Positions 1 through 5,760 of a DNA stretch of 5,784 nucleotides are shown here, piece by piece. Under the pieces are notes generated by a model. It was given only the letters and a program-made list of their open reading frames with translations. It was not told the DNA's origin and ran no database searches. Both the position numbers and the translations under genes were made by a program. The stretch is from an uncultured Bacilli bacterium. GTDB lineage: Bacteria > Bacillota_I > Bacilli_A > RF39 > UBA660. Every line of letters begins with the position of its first letter. Positions within the stretch are counted from its first letter, which is position 1. The stretch spans positions 1 through 5,784 of the forward strand of contig CALVXV010000078.1 of the NCBI GenBank assembly GCA_944371685.1, given 5' to 3'.

Positions 1-63
1 AATAAAGAATATGTTACTGATGATCAATTTTTCGACGATTTTTTTGCGGATGATGATGATTAA
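1..63 (+). CDS. 3' end of an unidentified protein with an acidic tail (partial)
   Basis: Frame 1 is open from the window edge to a TAA at 61-63 and encodes 20 residues ending in phenylalanines and a run of four aspartates (DDFFADDDD). Only the C-terminus is visible, so the family cannot be named. An acidic, aromatic tail of this kind is seen on several unrelated bacterial proteins. A hairpin with a T-run follows 18 bases downstream, which supports this being a real gene end and not a chance open frame. Confidence 0.5.
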   Translation, partial: NKEYVTDDQFFDDFFADDDD

Positions 64-81
64 TATTGTTGATTATGTCAT

Positions 82-112
82 AAAATGGGTTTATTATAAC
101 CTGTTTTTTTTT
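82..112 (+). terminator. Rho-independent terminator after the upstream gene
   Basis: Bases 82-91 pair with 98-107 around a six-base loop (92-97). The core GGTT/AACC is flanked by two G-T wobbles and four A-T pairs, and the 3' arm runs into nine T (104-112). The stem is weak in GC but has the A-stem-T layout of an intrinsic terminator. It separates the upstream gene from the rhodanese gene. Confidence 0.6.
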
Positions 113-147
113 GGCCAACTATAATATTTCTTTTTGTGTTTAATCCA

Positions 148-153
148 TATAAT
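148..153 (+). promoter_or_regulatory. Probable -10 box for the rhodanese gene
   Basis: A consensus TATAAT lies six bases before the ribosome-binding site. No good -35 hexamer is found at 16-18 bases upstream, where only T-rich sequence occurs. A second TATAAT at 120-125 also lacks a -35. Placement after a terminator makes a promoter necessary here. Transcription would start near 160, giving a leader of about 11 bases. Confidence 0.4.
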
Positions 154-170
154 AAAATAGAGGTGATAAG

Positions 171-452
171 GTGGAAATTTCGATTAATGAATTTTTGAAA
201 GTTAGTAATCCTAATGTTATTGATATTAGGTCAGTGCAAAAATTTAATGACAATCATATTCCGGGGGCTTTAAATATTAGTGCTACTTTACTTTTAAATA
301 GTCCTGAGAGGTATTTGAAGCCGAATTTGACTTATTATGTTTATTGTCAAAAGGGAAGTTCTTCAAGGACTTTAGCACAAATTTTAAGGGTTAAAGGTTA
401 TAATGTATTTAATATAATTGGCGGTTATGAGGCTTGGATTTTGAATTCTTAA
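171..452 (+). CDS. Single-domain rhodanese-like sulfurtransferase
   Basis: This 93-residue cytoplasmic protein is one complete rhodanese domain and nothing else. Visible landmarks are the N-terminal VIDIR (16-20, the usual DVR position), HIPGA (29-33), the catalytic loop beginning at Cys59 (CQKGSSSR, 59-66) and the closing GGYEAW (84-89). The active cysteine and the loop glycine and arginine are present, so it should be able to carry a persulfide and transfer sulfane sulfur to an acceptor such as cyanide, a thiol or a partner protein. The physiological acceptor cannot be read from sequence. The GTG start at 171 is chosen because AGAGGTGAT (159-167) lies just upstream and the frame opens with the expected rhodanese N-terminus. 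The gene has a terminator on each side and is probably monocistronic. Family assignment is firm; substrate is unknown. Confidence 0.92.
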   Translation: MEISINEFLKVSNPNVIDIRSVQKFNDNHIPGALNISATLLLNSPERYLKPNLTYYVYCQKGSSSRTLAQILRVKGYNVFNIIGGYEAWILNS

Positions 453-477
453 AAGTCAAATTATTTTGGCTTTTTTT
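451..477 (+). terminator. Terminator overlapping the rhodanese stop codon
   Basis: Bases 451-460 pair with 465-474 around the loop TTAT. The stem contains G455-C470 and C457-G468 plus one T-G wobble, with A-T pairs at both ends, and runs into seven T (471-477). The first two bases of the 5' arm belong to the TAA stop (450-452), so the rhodanese message has almost no 3' untranslated region. Confidence 0.8.
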
Positions 478-533
478 CTTTTAGAAGGAAATTTGGTTTT
501 TATGTCGTATATTTATATATAGAGGTGGTTAAT

Positions 534-1420
534 ATTAATTATTATAATGAAATAAAAAAATACTTTAGTTAGAAATGAAGTATATAAGAAAGTTAAAGAT
601 TATTCTAAAAATAAAAGTGATTTAAATGCTTATTTTGAAGTAGGCAAATTAATAGTTGAAGCTCAAGGCGGCGAAAAGAGAGCTAAATACGGAAATAAGT
701 TAATTAAAGAATATTCTGAGAAATTAACTAAAGAACTTGGTAAGGGCTATAGTAAAAGAAGTCTTGCTTTAATGAGAAAATTTTATTTAAATTTTAAAAA
801 AAGTGCAGACGGTGTCTGCACAATTAAGCTGGAGCCATGCTTGTGAATTATTGGCATTAAATAGTACGAATAAAATTAATTATTATATTTATATAATAGA
901 AAAACAAAATTTATCAGTTAGGGAATTACGTGAAAGAATAAAATCCAATGAATATGAAAGAATTGGTTATAAAGAGGAATTAGAAGAATCTAAAATAAAT
1001 ACGTTTATTAAAAATCCAATAATAATTAAAACACATAATTTGAGTGAAGATTTAAGTGAATATGCTTTACACCAAATTATATTAGAAAATATAGATGATT
1101 TTTTAAAAGAATTAGGTGTTGGTTTTACATATGTTGGTAGTGAAGTGAAAATTAAAATAGGTAATGGTTATCATTACATTGATTTGTTACTATTTAATTA
1201 TAAATTTAATTGTTTTGTAGTGATAAAGCATAAAGTAACAGAATTTAAAGCGGAATATATTGGACAGGTGATTAAATATATAAATTATGTAGATAAGAAT
1301 ATTAAAGAAGTATTTAATGATAAAACCGTTGGGGTAATTATATGCAAGAAAGAGAATAGTTATGTTTTAGAATATTGTACAGATGATAGAATTTTTACTA
1401 CTACTTATGAATTTGTTTGA
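534..1420 (+). pseudogene. Broken YhcG/DUF1016 family PD-(D/E)XK nuclease
   Basis: Three consecutive reading blocks together reproduce an almost complete YhcG-type protein: 534-560, 559-802 and 803-1420 (about 295 residues when joined; typical members are roughly 330-350). The first two encode the DUF1016 N-terminal domain (VKDYSKNKSDL, YFEVGKLIVEAQGG, KELGKGYSKRSL). The third continues with QTVSAQLSWSH, SVRELRERIKSNEYER and the C-terminal nuclease fold (YHYIDLLLF, then KVTEFKAEYIGQ). Each junction is a run of seven A (554-560, 796-802) where six would keep frame, so both lesions are +1. The Shine-Dalgarno AGAGGTGG (521-528) is intact, but the expected ATG reads ATT. The only in-frame alternative is a GTG at 525 inside that site. 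In the nuclease motif the usual E-x-K appears as KHK (codons from 1226), so the catalytic glutamate is lost. YhcG-like nucleases are usually accessory genes found with restriction or other defence loci; none is visible here. No terminator follows. Best read as a recently inactivated gene. Confidence 0.88.
803..821 (+). repeat. GC-rich perfect inverted repeat inside the nuclease remnant
   Basis: GTGCAGAC (803-810) and GTCTGCAC (814-821) are perfect reverse complements around a GGT loop. They lie immediately after the A7 run (796-802) where the second frameshift occurs. The bases encode the VQTVSAQ stretch that YhcG proteins commonly carry, so the symmetry may be a by-product of coding. It stands out because five of eight bases per arm are G or C in a very AT-rich region. 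Confidence 0.7.
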
Positions 1421-1466
1421 TATTTATAGATTTTGTATAGTAATGTAATTTATAATAAAATATGTT

Positions 1467-1494
1467 TTGATTTCTGAGTTATATAGGGTATAAT
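1467..1494 (+). promoter_or_regulatory. Sigma-A type promoter for rmuC
   Basis: TTGATT (1467-1472) and TATAAT (1489-1494) are separated by 16 bases, close to the vegetative consensus. Transcription would begin near 1501, giving a leader of about 18 bases that starts just before the ribosome-binding site AGAGGTTGAT (1506-1515). It probably drives both rmuC and the overlapping membrane-protein gene. Confidence 0.75.
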
Positions 1495-1518
1495 GTACTT
1501 AGAATAGAGGTTGATAGT

Positions 1519-2583
1519 ATGGAATATATTATAATTGGACTTTTAGTTATTATATTAATTGTAGCAATTATTTCTTTGACTAAAAATGTGAATGAATCTA
1601 ATATTACGGAAAGACTTGGTAAATTAGAGACAGAGATGGTTAAAGAATTAGGTGATTTTAAAAATGATATAAATAAGAACTTGTCTGATGATTTTAATGT
1701 TTTAAATGAAAGGATTGAGTATCGTTTAAATTTAATTAATGATAAGGTAAATGAGAGGTTGGATCAGAATTTTGAAAAGACTAATAAGACTTTTACATCG
1801 GTTTTAGAGAGGTTATCTAAGATAGATGAGGCTCAAAAGAAAATTGATTCTTTATCTACAGATATTGTGTCTTTACAAAGTATTTTAACGGATAAAAAAA
1901 CTAGAGGTATTTTTGGTGAAGTTAATTTAAAACATATTTTAGTGAATGTTTTTGGAGAAAATAAGGATAATATATATAGAATGCAATATACACTTAGTAA
2001 TGGAACAATAGCTGATAGTGTTGTTTTTGCTCCAGAACCTTTGGGACTTATTGCGATTGATTCGAAGTTTCCACTTGAGGATTATCAAGCAATGGTTGAC
2101 AAGAAAAATCCTAATATTTCGTTGGCTGAACGTAAGTTTAAAGCGGATATGAAGAAACATATTGATGCGATTGCTTCTAAATACATTATTCCAGGTGAGA
2201 CAACTGATCAAGCGATACTTTTTTTGCCAGCTGAGGCTATTTTTGCAGAGGTTAATGCTTATCATCAGGATATTTTAGATTATGCCTATCGAAAAAGAGT
2301 ATGGATATGCGGTCCAACTACTTTGATTAGTACTCTTACAACTTTACAAATTATTATTAAGAATATTGAAAGAGATAAGTATACTAAGGTTATTCATCAA
2401 GAACTTAGACTTTTGGATGTTGAATTTAAACGTTATAAGGATAGATGGGATAAGCTTTATAGAAGTATTGAGACGGTTAGTAAGGATGTTAAGGATATTC
2501 ATACGACAACTGATAAAATTACTAAAAGGTTTAATGCAATTAATCAAGTAGAGGTGGAGGAAATTGGTCATGAAGAAAGTTAA
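1519..2583 (+). CDS. rmuC: DNA recombination protein RmuC
   Basis: This 354-residue protein has the full RmuC layout. Residues 3-20 form one hydrophobic membrane anchor, about 25-125 is a charged coiled-coil-like stalk, and the conserved RmuC domain follows from about 128 to 330. Family motifs seen are GIFGEVNLKHIL (130-141), AIDSKFPLEDY (179-189), ILFLPAEAIFAEV (233-245) and VWICGPTTL (261-269). The family is predicted to have a restriction-endonuclease-like core, and D181-x-K183 sits in its most conserved motif. In E. coli rmuC mutants show altered inversion and rearrangement at short inverted repeats; the biochemical activity is poorly defined. The protein is shorter than the E. coli one (about 475 residues), mostly in the stalk. 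The ATG at 1519 has AGAGGTTGAT eight bases upstream and a strong promoter before it. The 3' end overlaps the next gene by 14 bases, suggesting translational coupling. Confidence 0.93.
   Translation: MEYIIIGLLVIILIVAIISLTKNVNESNITERLGKLETEMVKELGDFKNDINKNLSDDFNVLNERIEYRLNLINDKVNERLDQNFEKTNKTFTSVLERLSKIDEAQKKIDSLSTDIVSLQSILTDKKTRGIFGEVNLKHILVNVFGENKDNIYRMQYTLSNGTIADSVVFAPEPLGLIAIDSKFPLEDYQAMVDKKNPNISLAERKFKADMKKHIDAIASKYIIPGETTDQAILFLPAEAIFAEVNAYHQDILDYAYRKRVWICGPTTLISTLTTLQIIIKNIERDKYTKVIHQELRLLDVEFKRYKDRWDKLYRSIETVSKDVKDIHTTTDKITKRFNAINQVEVEEIGHEES
2551..2560 (+). promoter_or_regulatory. Ribosome-binding site that fixes the membrane-protein start
   Basis: GAGGTGGAGG lies inside the 3' end of rmuC. 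Its GGAGG core ends nine bases before the ATG at 2570 but only three bases before an in-frame TTG at 2564. The ATG is therefore the better start. Confidence 0.7.
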
Positions 2584-3121
2584 TATAATTTTACTGATTA
2601 TTACATTAGTTTGTTCATTTTTTACTATTATGGGTGAATTAGACAGGGGAATTGTAATTGTTTTAAAAGATTCTAGTATTGTGTTGACGGCTACTTTACC
2701 TTATATTGTTAATAAGTTATTTAAGATTAAACTTGATGATGGAGTAATATTTGTATGGCTTATATTTATTTTTTTAGCGCACTATATTGGAGTTACAGCG
2801 GAATTTTATAATAAATGGGAAGGCTTTGATAAATTAGTACATACTTTTTCAGGGGTGCTTACAGCTTATGTTGGAATGTTATTTTTACCTAAAGGAATTA
2901 ATAAGATTTGGTTTAAAATACTTTTTATAATTGCGTTTAGTGCGATGTGTGCATTTGCTTGGGAGACTTTTGAGTTTGTTTGTAATATTTTATTTGGTGG
3001 TGATGCACAAAGGGTTGCGGAAACAGGTGTGAATGATACGATGCTGGATATGATAGTTGCTTTTATTGGGGCTAGTTTGTTTAGTGTTTATTATTATGTA
3101 AAAGAAAAGATTAAAAGTTAA
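2570..3121 (+). CDS. Six-helix membrane protein, DUF2238/YjdF-like
   Basis: This 183-residue, strongly hydrophobic protein has about six predicted membrane segments (near 5-21, 28-47, 58-78, 92-108, 114-131 and 158-177) and no obvious cleavable signal. Conserved-looking polar residues sit at helix edges: GFDKLVHTFSG (85-95, with Asp87 and His91), AWETFEF (130-136, two glutamates) and NDTMLDMIVAFIGA (155-168, Asp156 and Asp160). This set (D..VH..SG, then E..E, then D..LDM....GA) resembles the DUF2238 family of uncharacterised membrane proteins; I assign it by motif pattern and am moderately sure. Charged residues within or beside helices suggest a metal or proton site, but no function is known. 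The start at 2570 follows GAGGTGGAGG; it overlaps the end of rmuC by 14 bases and so is probably translated from the same message. A terminator follows two bases after the stop. Confidence 0.85.
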   Translation: MKKVNIILLIITLVCSFFTIMGELDRGIVIVLKDSSIVLTATLPYIVNKLFKIKLDDGVIFVWLIFIFLAHYIGVTAEFYNKWEGFDKLVHTFSGVLTAYVGMLFLPKGINKIWFKILFIIAFSAMCAFAWETFEFVCNILFGGDAQRVAETGVNDTMLDMIVAFIGASLFSVYYYVKEKIKS

Positions 3122-3122
3122 T

Positions 3123-3147
3123 AAAAGCTATATTTTTTAGCTTTTTT
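3123..3147 (+). terminator. Terminator closing the rmuC unit
   Basis: AAAAGCTA (3123-3130) pairs perfectly with TAGCTTTT (3138-3145) around a T-rich seven-base loop, with T continuing to 3147. It starts right after the TAA at 3119-3121. The -10 box for rnr begins only five bases after the T-run. Confidence 0.85.
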
Positions 3148-3151
3148 GCTT

Positions 3152-3157
3152 TATAAT
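3152..3157 (+). promoter_or_regulatory. Probable -10 box for rnr-smpB
   Basis: A consensus TATAAT follows the terminator directly. The matching -35 position (about 3129-3135) falls inside the terminator hairpin and is only a poor, A/T-rich match. Transcription would begin near 3164, at the ribosome-binding site AAAGGGG (3164-3170), leaving a leader of about 15 bases. If this promoter is weak, read-through from rmuC may contribute. Confidence 0.5.
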
Positions 3158-3178
3158 GAATATAAAGGGGTTGATACC

Positions 3179-5308
3179 ATGGAAGAAAAAGTGTTGGATA
3201 TTATTAACAAGCATAATAAGGCTTTAACTTATGATGAGATTTTAGAAAGGTTATCTGATGAGGAAATTTTACAATTACCACAGGTACTTAGTAAATTAAT
3301 TAAGGAACTTAAAATAAGATATACTAATAAAGGTAAGTATGCGAAATTTGATGATAAATCCCAAAAAATAGGAACATTTGCGGCTAATAGAAAAGGTTTT
3401 GGCTTTGTAATTATTGATGGAGAGGATAAGGATTATTATGTTTCTTCAGATAATGTTGGTGAAGCGATTGATGGTGATGAAGTTGTTATTAAAGTGCTGG
3501 ATGAGTCAAGACATGAAGCAGCAGTGGTTAGAGTTAATAAGCGAAATTTAAGCAATATATTGGTTGGAGAATTTTATAAAAAAGATGGTAAGAATTTACT
3601 AAGGTTAGATGATGATAAATTAAATATTGTTGTAGAAATTCCAGAAGAAGATGCGAAAGGGGCAGTTCCTGGTCATAAGGTTGTTGTTAAGCTAGAAAAT
3701 AAAATAGAAAAAAGTAATTATTATCAAGGTAAAATTATTCGTATTTTAGGTCATAAAGATGATCCTGGAGTTGATATTTTATCAATTGCGGCGAGATATC
3801 AGATTAATGATGTTTTTTCTGATGAAGTACTGGAGGAGTTAAAGAGTATACCTGATGAGGTTAGTAATATAGAACTTAAAGGTAGACGTGATTTGACTGG
3901 TGAGGTAATATTTACGATTGATGGTGATGATACTAAGGATATTGATGATGCGATTAGTATTAAAAAATTAGATAATGGTAATTATTTGCTTGGTGTACAT
4001 ATTGCGGATGTTAGTCATTATGTTAAAGAAAATACGGCTTTAGGTGATGAGGCTTATGCCCGCGGAACTAGTAGTTATTTAGCTAATACGGTTATTCCAA
4101 TGCTTCCACATCAACTTTCTAATGGTATTTGTTCATTAAATCCGGGTGTGATTAGATTAACACTTTCTTGTGTGATGGAGATTGATGATAAAGGAAAACT
4201 TGTGGATAGTGAGATTTTTGAAAGTTATATTAGGTCTAGAAAACAAATGACTTATAAGAATGTAAATAAGATTTTAAATGATAATGTTATTCCTGAAGGA
4301 TATGAGGAGTTTGTAGATGATTTAAGATTAATGGAAGAACTTTCTAAGATTATTAGAAAACATAAATTGGAAAAAGGTTATATTGATTTTGATGTTCCTG
4401 AGGCTAAAATTATTACTGATGAAAATGGTAAGGCTATAGATATTCAAAGAAGAATTCAAGATACTGGTGAAAATTTAATTGAGGATTTTATGATTATGGC
4501 TAATGAAACTGTAGCTAGTACTATTGCTTATATGGATTTACCTTTTATTTACCGTGTTCATGGGCTTCCTGATGAAGATAAGATTAAGAATTTCTTGCAT
4601 TTTGTAAATGTTTTGGGTTATAAGGTTAATGCGAATATGAAAAATATTACACCTAAGACAATTCAAAATATTTTAGGACAGCTTAAGGGTAAAAAAGAGT
4701 ATAATATATTATCTTCAATGCTGCTTAGAAGTATGCAGAAGGCTGTGTATGATAGTGTAAATATTGGACACTTTGGTTTAGCTAGTAAGTTTTATACGCA
4801 TTTTACATCACCAATTAGAAGGTTTCCAGATTTGACAGTACATCGACTTCTTAGGACGTATTTATTTAATCATAATATTGATAATCAGGTTATAGATTAT
4901 TATAATAGTACTTTACCTGAGGTGGCGAAACATTCTTCTGATAGGGAAATGGCAGCTACGCAGTGTGAGAGAGATGTTGATGACATGAAAATGGCTGAGT
5001 ATATGGAAGGACATATTGGTGAGGTTTATAAAGGAGTGATTAGTACAGTTACTAATTATGGTATTTATGTAGAACTGTCTAATTTGGTTGAAGGTATGAT
5101 TAAGATTGATGCTTTAGAGGATGATTATTATTTTTATGATGAGTCGACATTTAGTTTAGTTGGTAAGAGAAGTAAAAAAAGATATATGCTTGGACAAACG
5201 TTAGAAATTGTTGTCGATAGTGTAATAAAAGATAAGGGGCTTATTAATTTTAGACTTTATAAAAAAGGTGATAAGAATGGAAATACTAAACAGGAAGGCA
5301 AAGTATAA
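3179..5308 (+). CDS. rnr: Ribonuclease R (3'-5' exoribonuclease)
   Basis: This 709-residue enzyme digests RNA processively from the 3' end and, in studied bacteria, can open structured RNA and clears rRNA fragments and messages released by trans-translation. Domain order is as expected: an N-terminal winged-helix-like segment (about 1-58), cold-shock type OB domains (about 62-200, with KGFGFV at 72-77), the RNB catalytic domain (about 225-560) and an S1 domain (about 614-693). The active-site aspartates are Asp248, Asp254, Asp256 and Asp257 in TIDGDDTKDIDDAIS (246-260), and HFTSPIRRFPDLTVHR (541-556) is the second signature. The tail after S1 is short and lysine-rich. Length is near other low-GC Gram-positive RNase R proteins and shorter than E. 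coli (813). The ATG at 3179 is chosen because AAAGGGG (3164-3170) lies eight bases upstream; an in-frame TTG at 3146 lies in the terminator T-run and lacks a binding site. The 3' end overlaps smpB by 32 bases. Confidence 0.96.
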   Translation: MEEKVLDIINKHNKALTYDEILERLSDEEILQLPQVLSKLIKELKIRYTNKGKYAKFDDKSQKIGTFAANRKGFGFVIIDGEDKDYYVSSDNVGEAIDGDEVVIKVLDESRHEAAVVRVNKRNLSNILVGEFYKKDGKNLLRLDDDKLNIVVEIPEEDAKGAVPGHKVVVKLENKIEKSNYYQGKIIRILGHKDDPGVDILSIAARYQINDVFSDEVLEELKSIPDEVSNIELKGRRDLTGEVIFTIDGDDTKDIDDAISIKKLDNGNYLLGVHIADVSHYVKENTALGDEAYARGTSSYLANTVIPMLPHQLSNGICSLNPGVIRLTLSCVMEIDDKGKLVDSEIFESYIRSRKQMTYKNVNKILNDNVIPEGYEEFVDDLRLMEELSKIIRKHKLEKGYIDFDVPEAKIITDENGKAIDIQRRIQDTGENLIEDFMIMANETVASTIAYMDLPFIYRVHGLPDEDKIKNFLHFVNVLGYKVNANMKNITPKTIQNILGQLKGKKEYNILSSMLLRSMQKAVYDSVNIGHFGLASKFYTHFTSPIRRFPDLTVHRLLRTYLFNHNIDNQVIDYYNSTLPEVAKHSSDREMAATQCERDVDDMKMAEYMEGHIGEVYKGVISTVTNYGIYVELSNLVEGMIKIDALEDDYYFYDESTFSLVGKRSKKRYMLGQTLEIVVDSVIKDKGLINFRLYKKGDKNGNTKQEGKV
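5265..5272 (+). promoter_or_regulatory. smpB ribosome-binding site within rnr
   Basis: AAGGTGAT lies inside the last codons of rnr. Its AGGTG core (5266-5270) ends six bases before the ATG at 5277. The in-frame GTG at 5268 lies inside this site and cannot be the start if the site is used. Confidence 0.7.
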
Positions 5309-5711
5309 TTATCAAATTTTTGATACAGTAGAGGCTGGAATTGTTTTAACGGGAACAGAAATTAAATCTTTAAGGCTTGGTAAAGCTAATATTAAAGATA
5401 GTTATGTGAGAGTTAAGAATAATGAGATGTATATTATTAATATGCATATAAGTAGTTATGAAAATGGAAATATATTTAATCATGATGAGACTAGAGAAAG
5501 AAAATTACTTTTACATAAAAAAGAGATTTTAAAGTTTAGAGATAAGATTAAATTAGAAGGTTATACTATTGTGCCTTTAAAAGTTTATTTGGTTAAGGGG
5601 CGCGCAAAAGTATTAATTGGTTTAGCTAAGGGTAAGAAAAACTATGATAAGAGAGAAGATATTAAGAAAAGAGATATAGAAAGAAATATTAGGGCGAGAC
5701 TTAAAAGATAA
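5277..5711 (+). CDS. smpB: SsrA-binding protein SmpB
   Basis: This 144-residue RNA-binding protein holds the tRNA-like part of tmRNA and delivers it to ribosomes stalled on broken messages; its C-terminal tail occupies the empty mRNA channel. Family motifs run throughout: NRKAKYNY (5-12), DTVEAGIVLTGTEIKSLR (16-33), ANIKDSY (37-43), NMHISSYENGN (55-65), FNHDETRERKLLLHKKEI (67-84), GYTIVPLKVY (95-104) and GLAKGKKNYDKRE (115-127). A basic tail ends in RARLKR. Length and motif spacing are normal for the family, so it should be functional. It starts 32 bases before the rnr stop with its ribosome-binding site inside rnr, implying co-transcription and probable translational coupling. Its RNA partner, ssrA, begins about 50 bases downstream. 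The ATG at 5277 is preferred over the GTG at 5268, which adds three non-conserved residues. Confidence 0.97.
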   Translation: MEILNRKAKYNYQIFDTVEAGIVLTGTEIKSLRLGKANIKDSYVRVKNNEMYIINMHISSYENGNIFNHDETRERKLLLHKKEILKFRDKIKLEGYTIVPLKVYLVKGRAKVLIGLAKGKKNYDKREDIKKRDIERNIRARLKR

Positions 5712-5714
5712 ATT

Positions 5715-5742
5715 TTGCATTAAAGCTTTTATATGTTATAAT
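5715..5742 (+). promoter_or_regulatory. Promoter of ssrA (tmRNA), extended -10 type
   Basis: TTGCAT (5715-5720) and TATAAT (5737-5742) are 16 bases apart, and TG at 5734-5735 gives the extended -10 form TGnTATAAT. Transcription would start near 5749, about 12 bases before the mature 5' end of tmRNA. The short leader would be removed by RNase P, as is known for tmRNA precursors. This is the best promoter in the window, as suits an abundant RNA. Confidence 0.8.
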
Positions 5743-5754
5743 ATAAGAGCTTTA
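5721..5754 (+). repeat. Inverted repeat over the ssrA promoter
   Basis: Bases 5721-5734 pair with 5741-5754 around the loop GTTATA (5735-5740). Thirteen of the fourteen pairs are Watson-Crick and one is a T-G wobble. The repeat covers the promoter spacer, the -10 box and the likely start of transcription. In RNA made from rnr-smpB it would form a long hairpin beginning nine bases after the smpB stop. Only an interrupted T-stretch follows (CTTTATAAATT), so as a terminator it would be weak. Confidence 0.65.
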
Positions 5755-5760
5755 TAAATT

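Noticed and set aside
111..118. TTGGCCAA palindrome as an operator
   Set aside because: It is an eight-base palindrome seen only once, right after a T-run; chance cannot be excluded and no regulator is encoded nearby.
120..125. A second TATAAT as the main rhodanese promoter
   Set aside because: It has no -35 at suitable spacing and overlaps the end of the upstream terminator region. The TATAAT at 148-153 is better placed, though neither is strong.
796..827. A -1 programmed frameshift at the A7 run, as in IS transposases
   Set aside because: The -1 frame meets TAA at 825-827 after eight codons, so it cannot join the two halves. The family is not a transposase and no terminal repeats are seen.
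803..1420. A free-standing 205-residue protein starting at the GTG at 803
   Set aside because: It starts in the middle of the YhcG fold, its first residues continue the family sequence of the preceding frame, and only an A7 run, not a ribosome-binding site, lies upstream. It is the third block of the broken gene.
844..1429. UGA read as tryptophan (mycoplasma-type code)
   Set aside because: All tryptophans in conserved positions are TGG and no conserved tryptophan is encoded by TGA. Reading through the TGA at 1418-1420 adds only two more codons before TAG.
1421..1466. A terminator after the nuclease remnant
   Set aside because: Only a short AT palindrome (TTTAT-A-ATAAA, 1449-1459) is present, with no GC stem and no T-run.
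1939..2571. Open frames on the minus strand at 1939-2265 and 2344-2571 and a plus-strand frame at 2366-2551
   Set aside because: All lie inside rmuC in other frames. They lack family motifs and have compositions typical of shadow translation.
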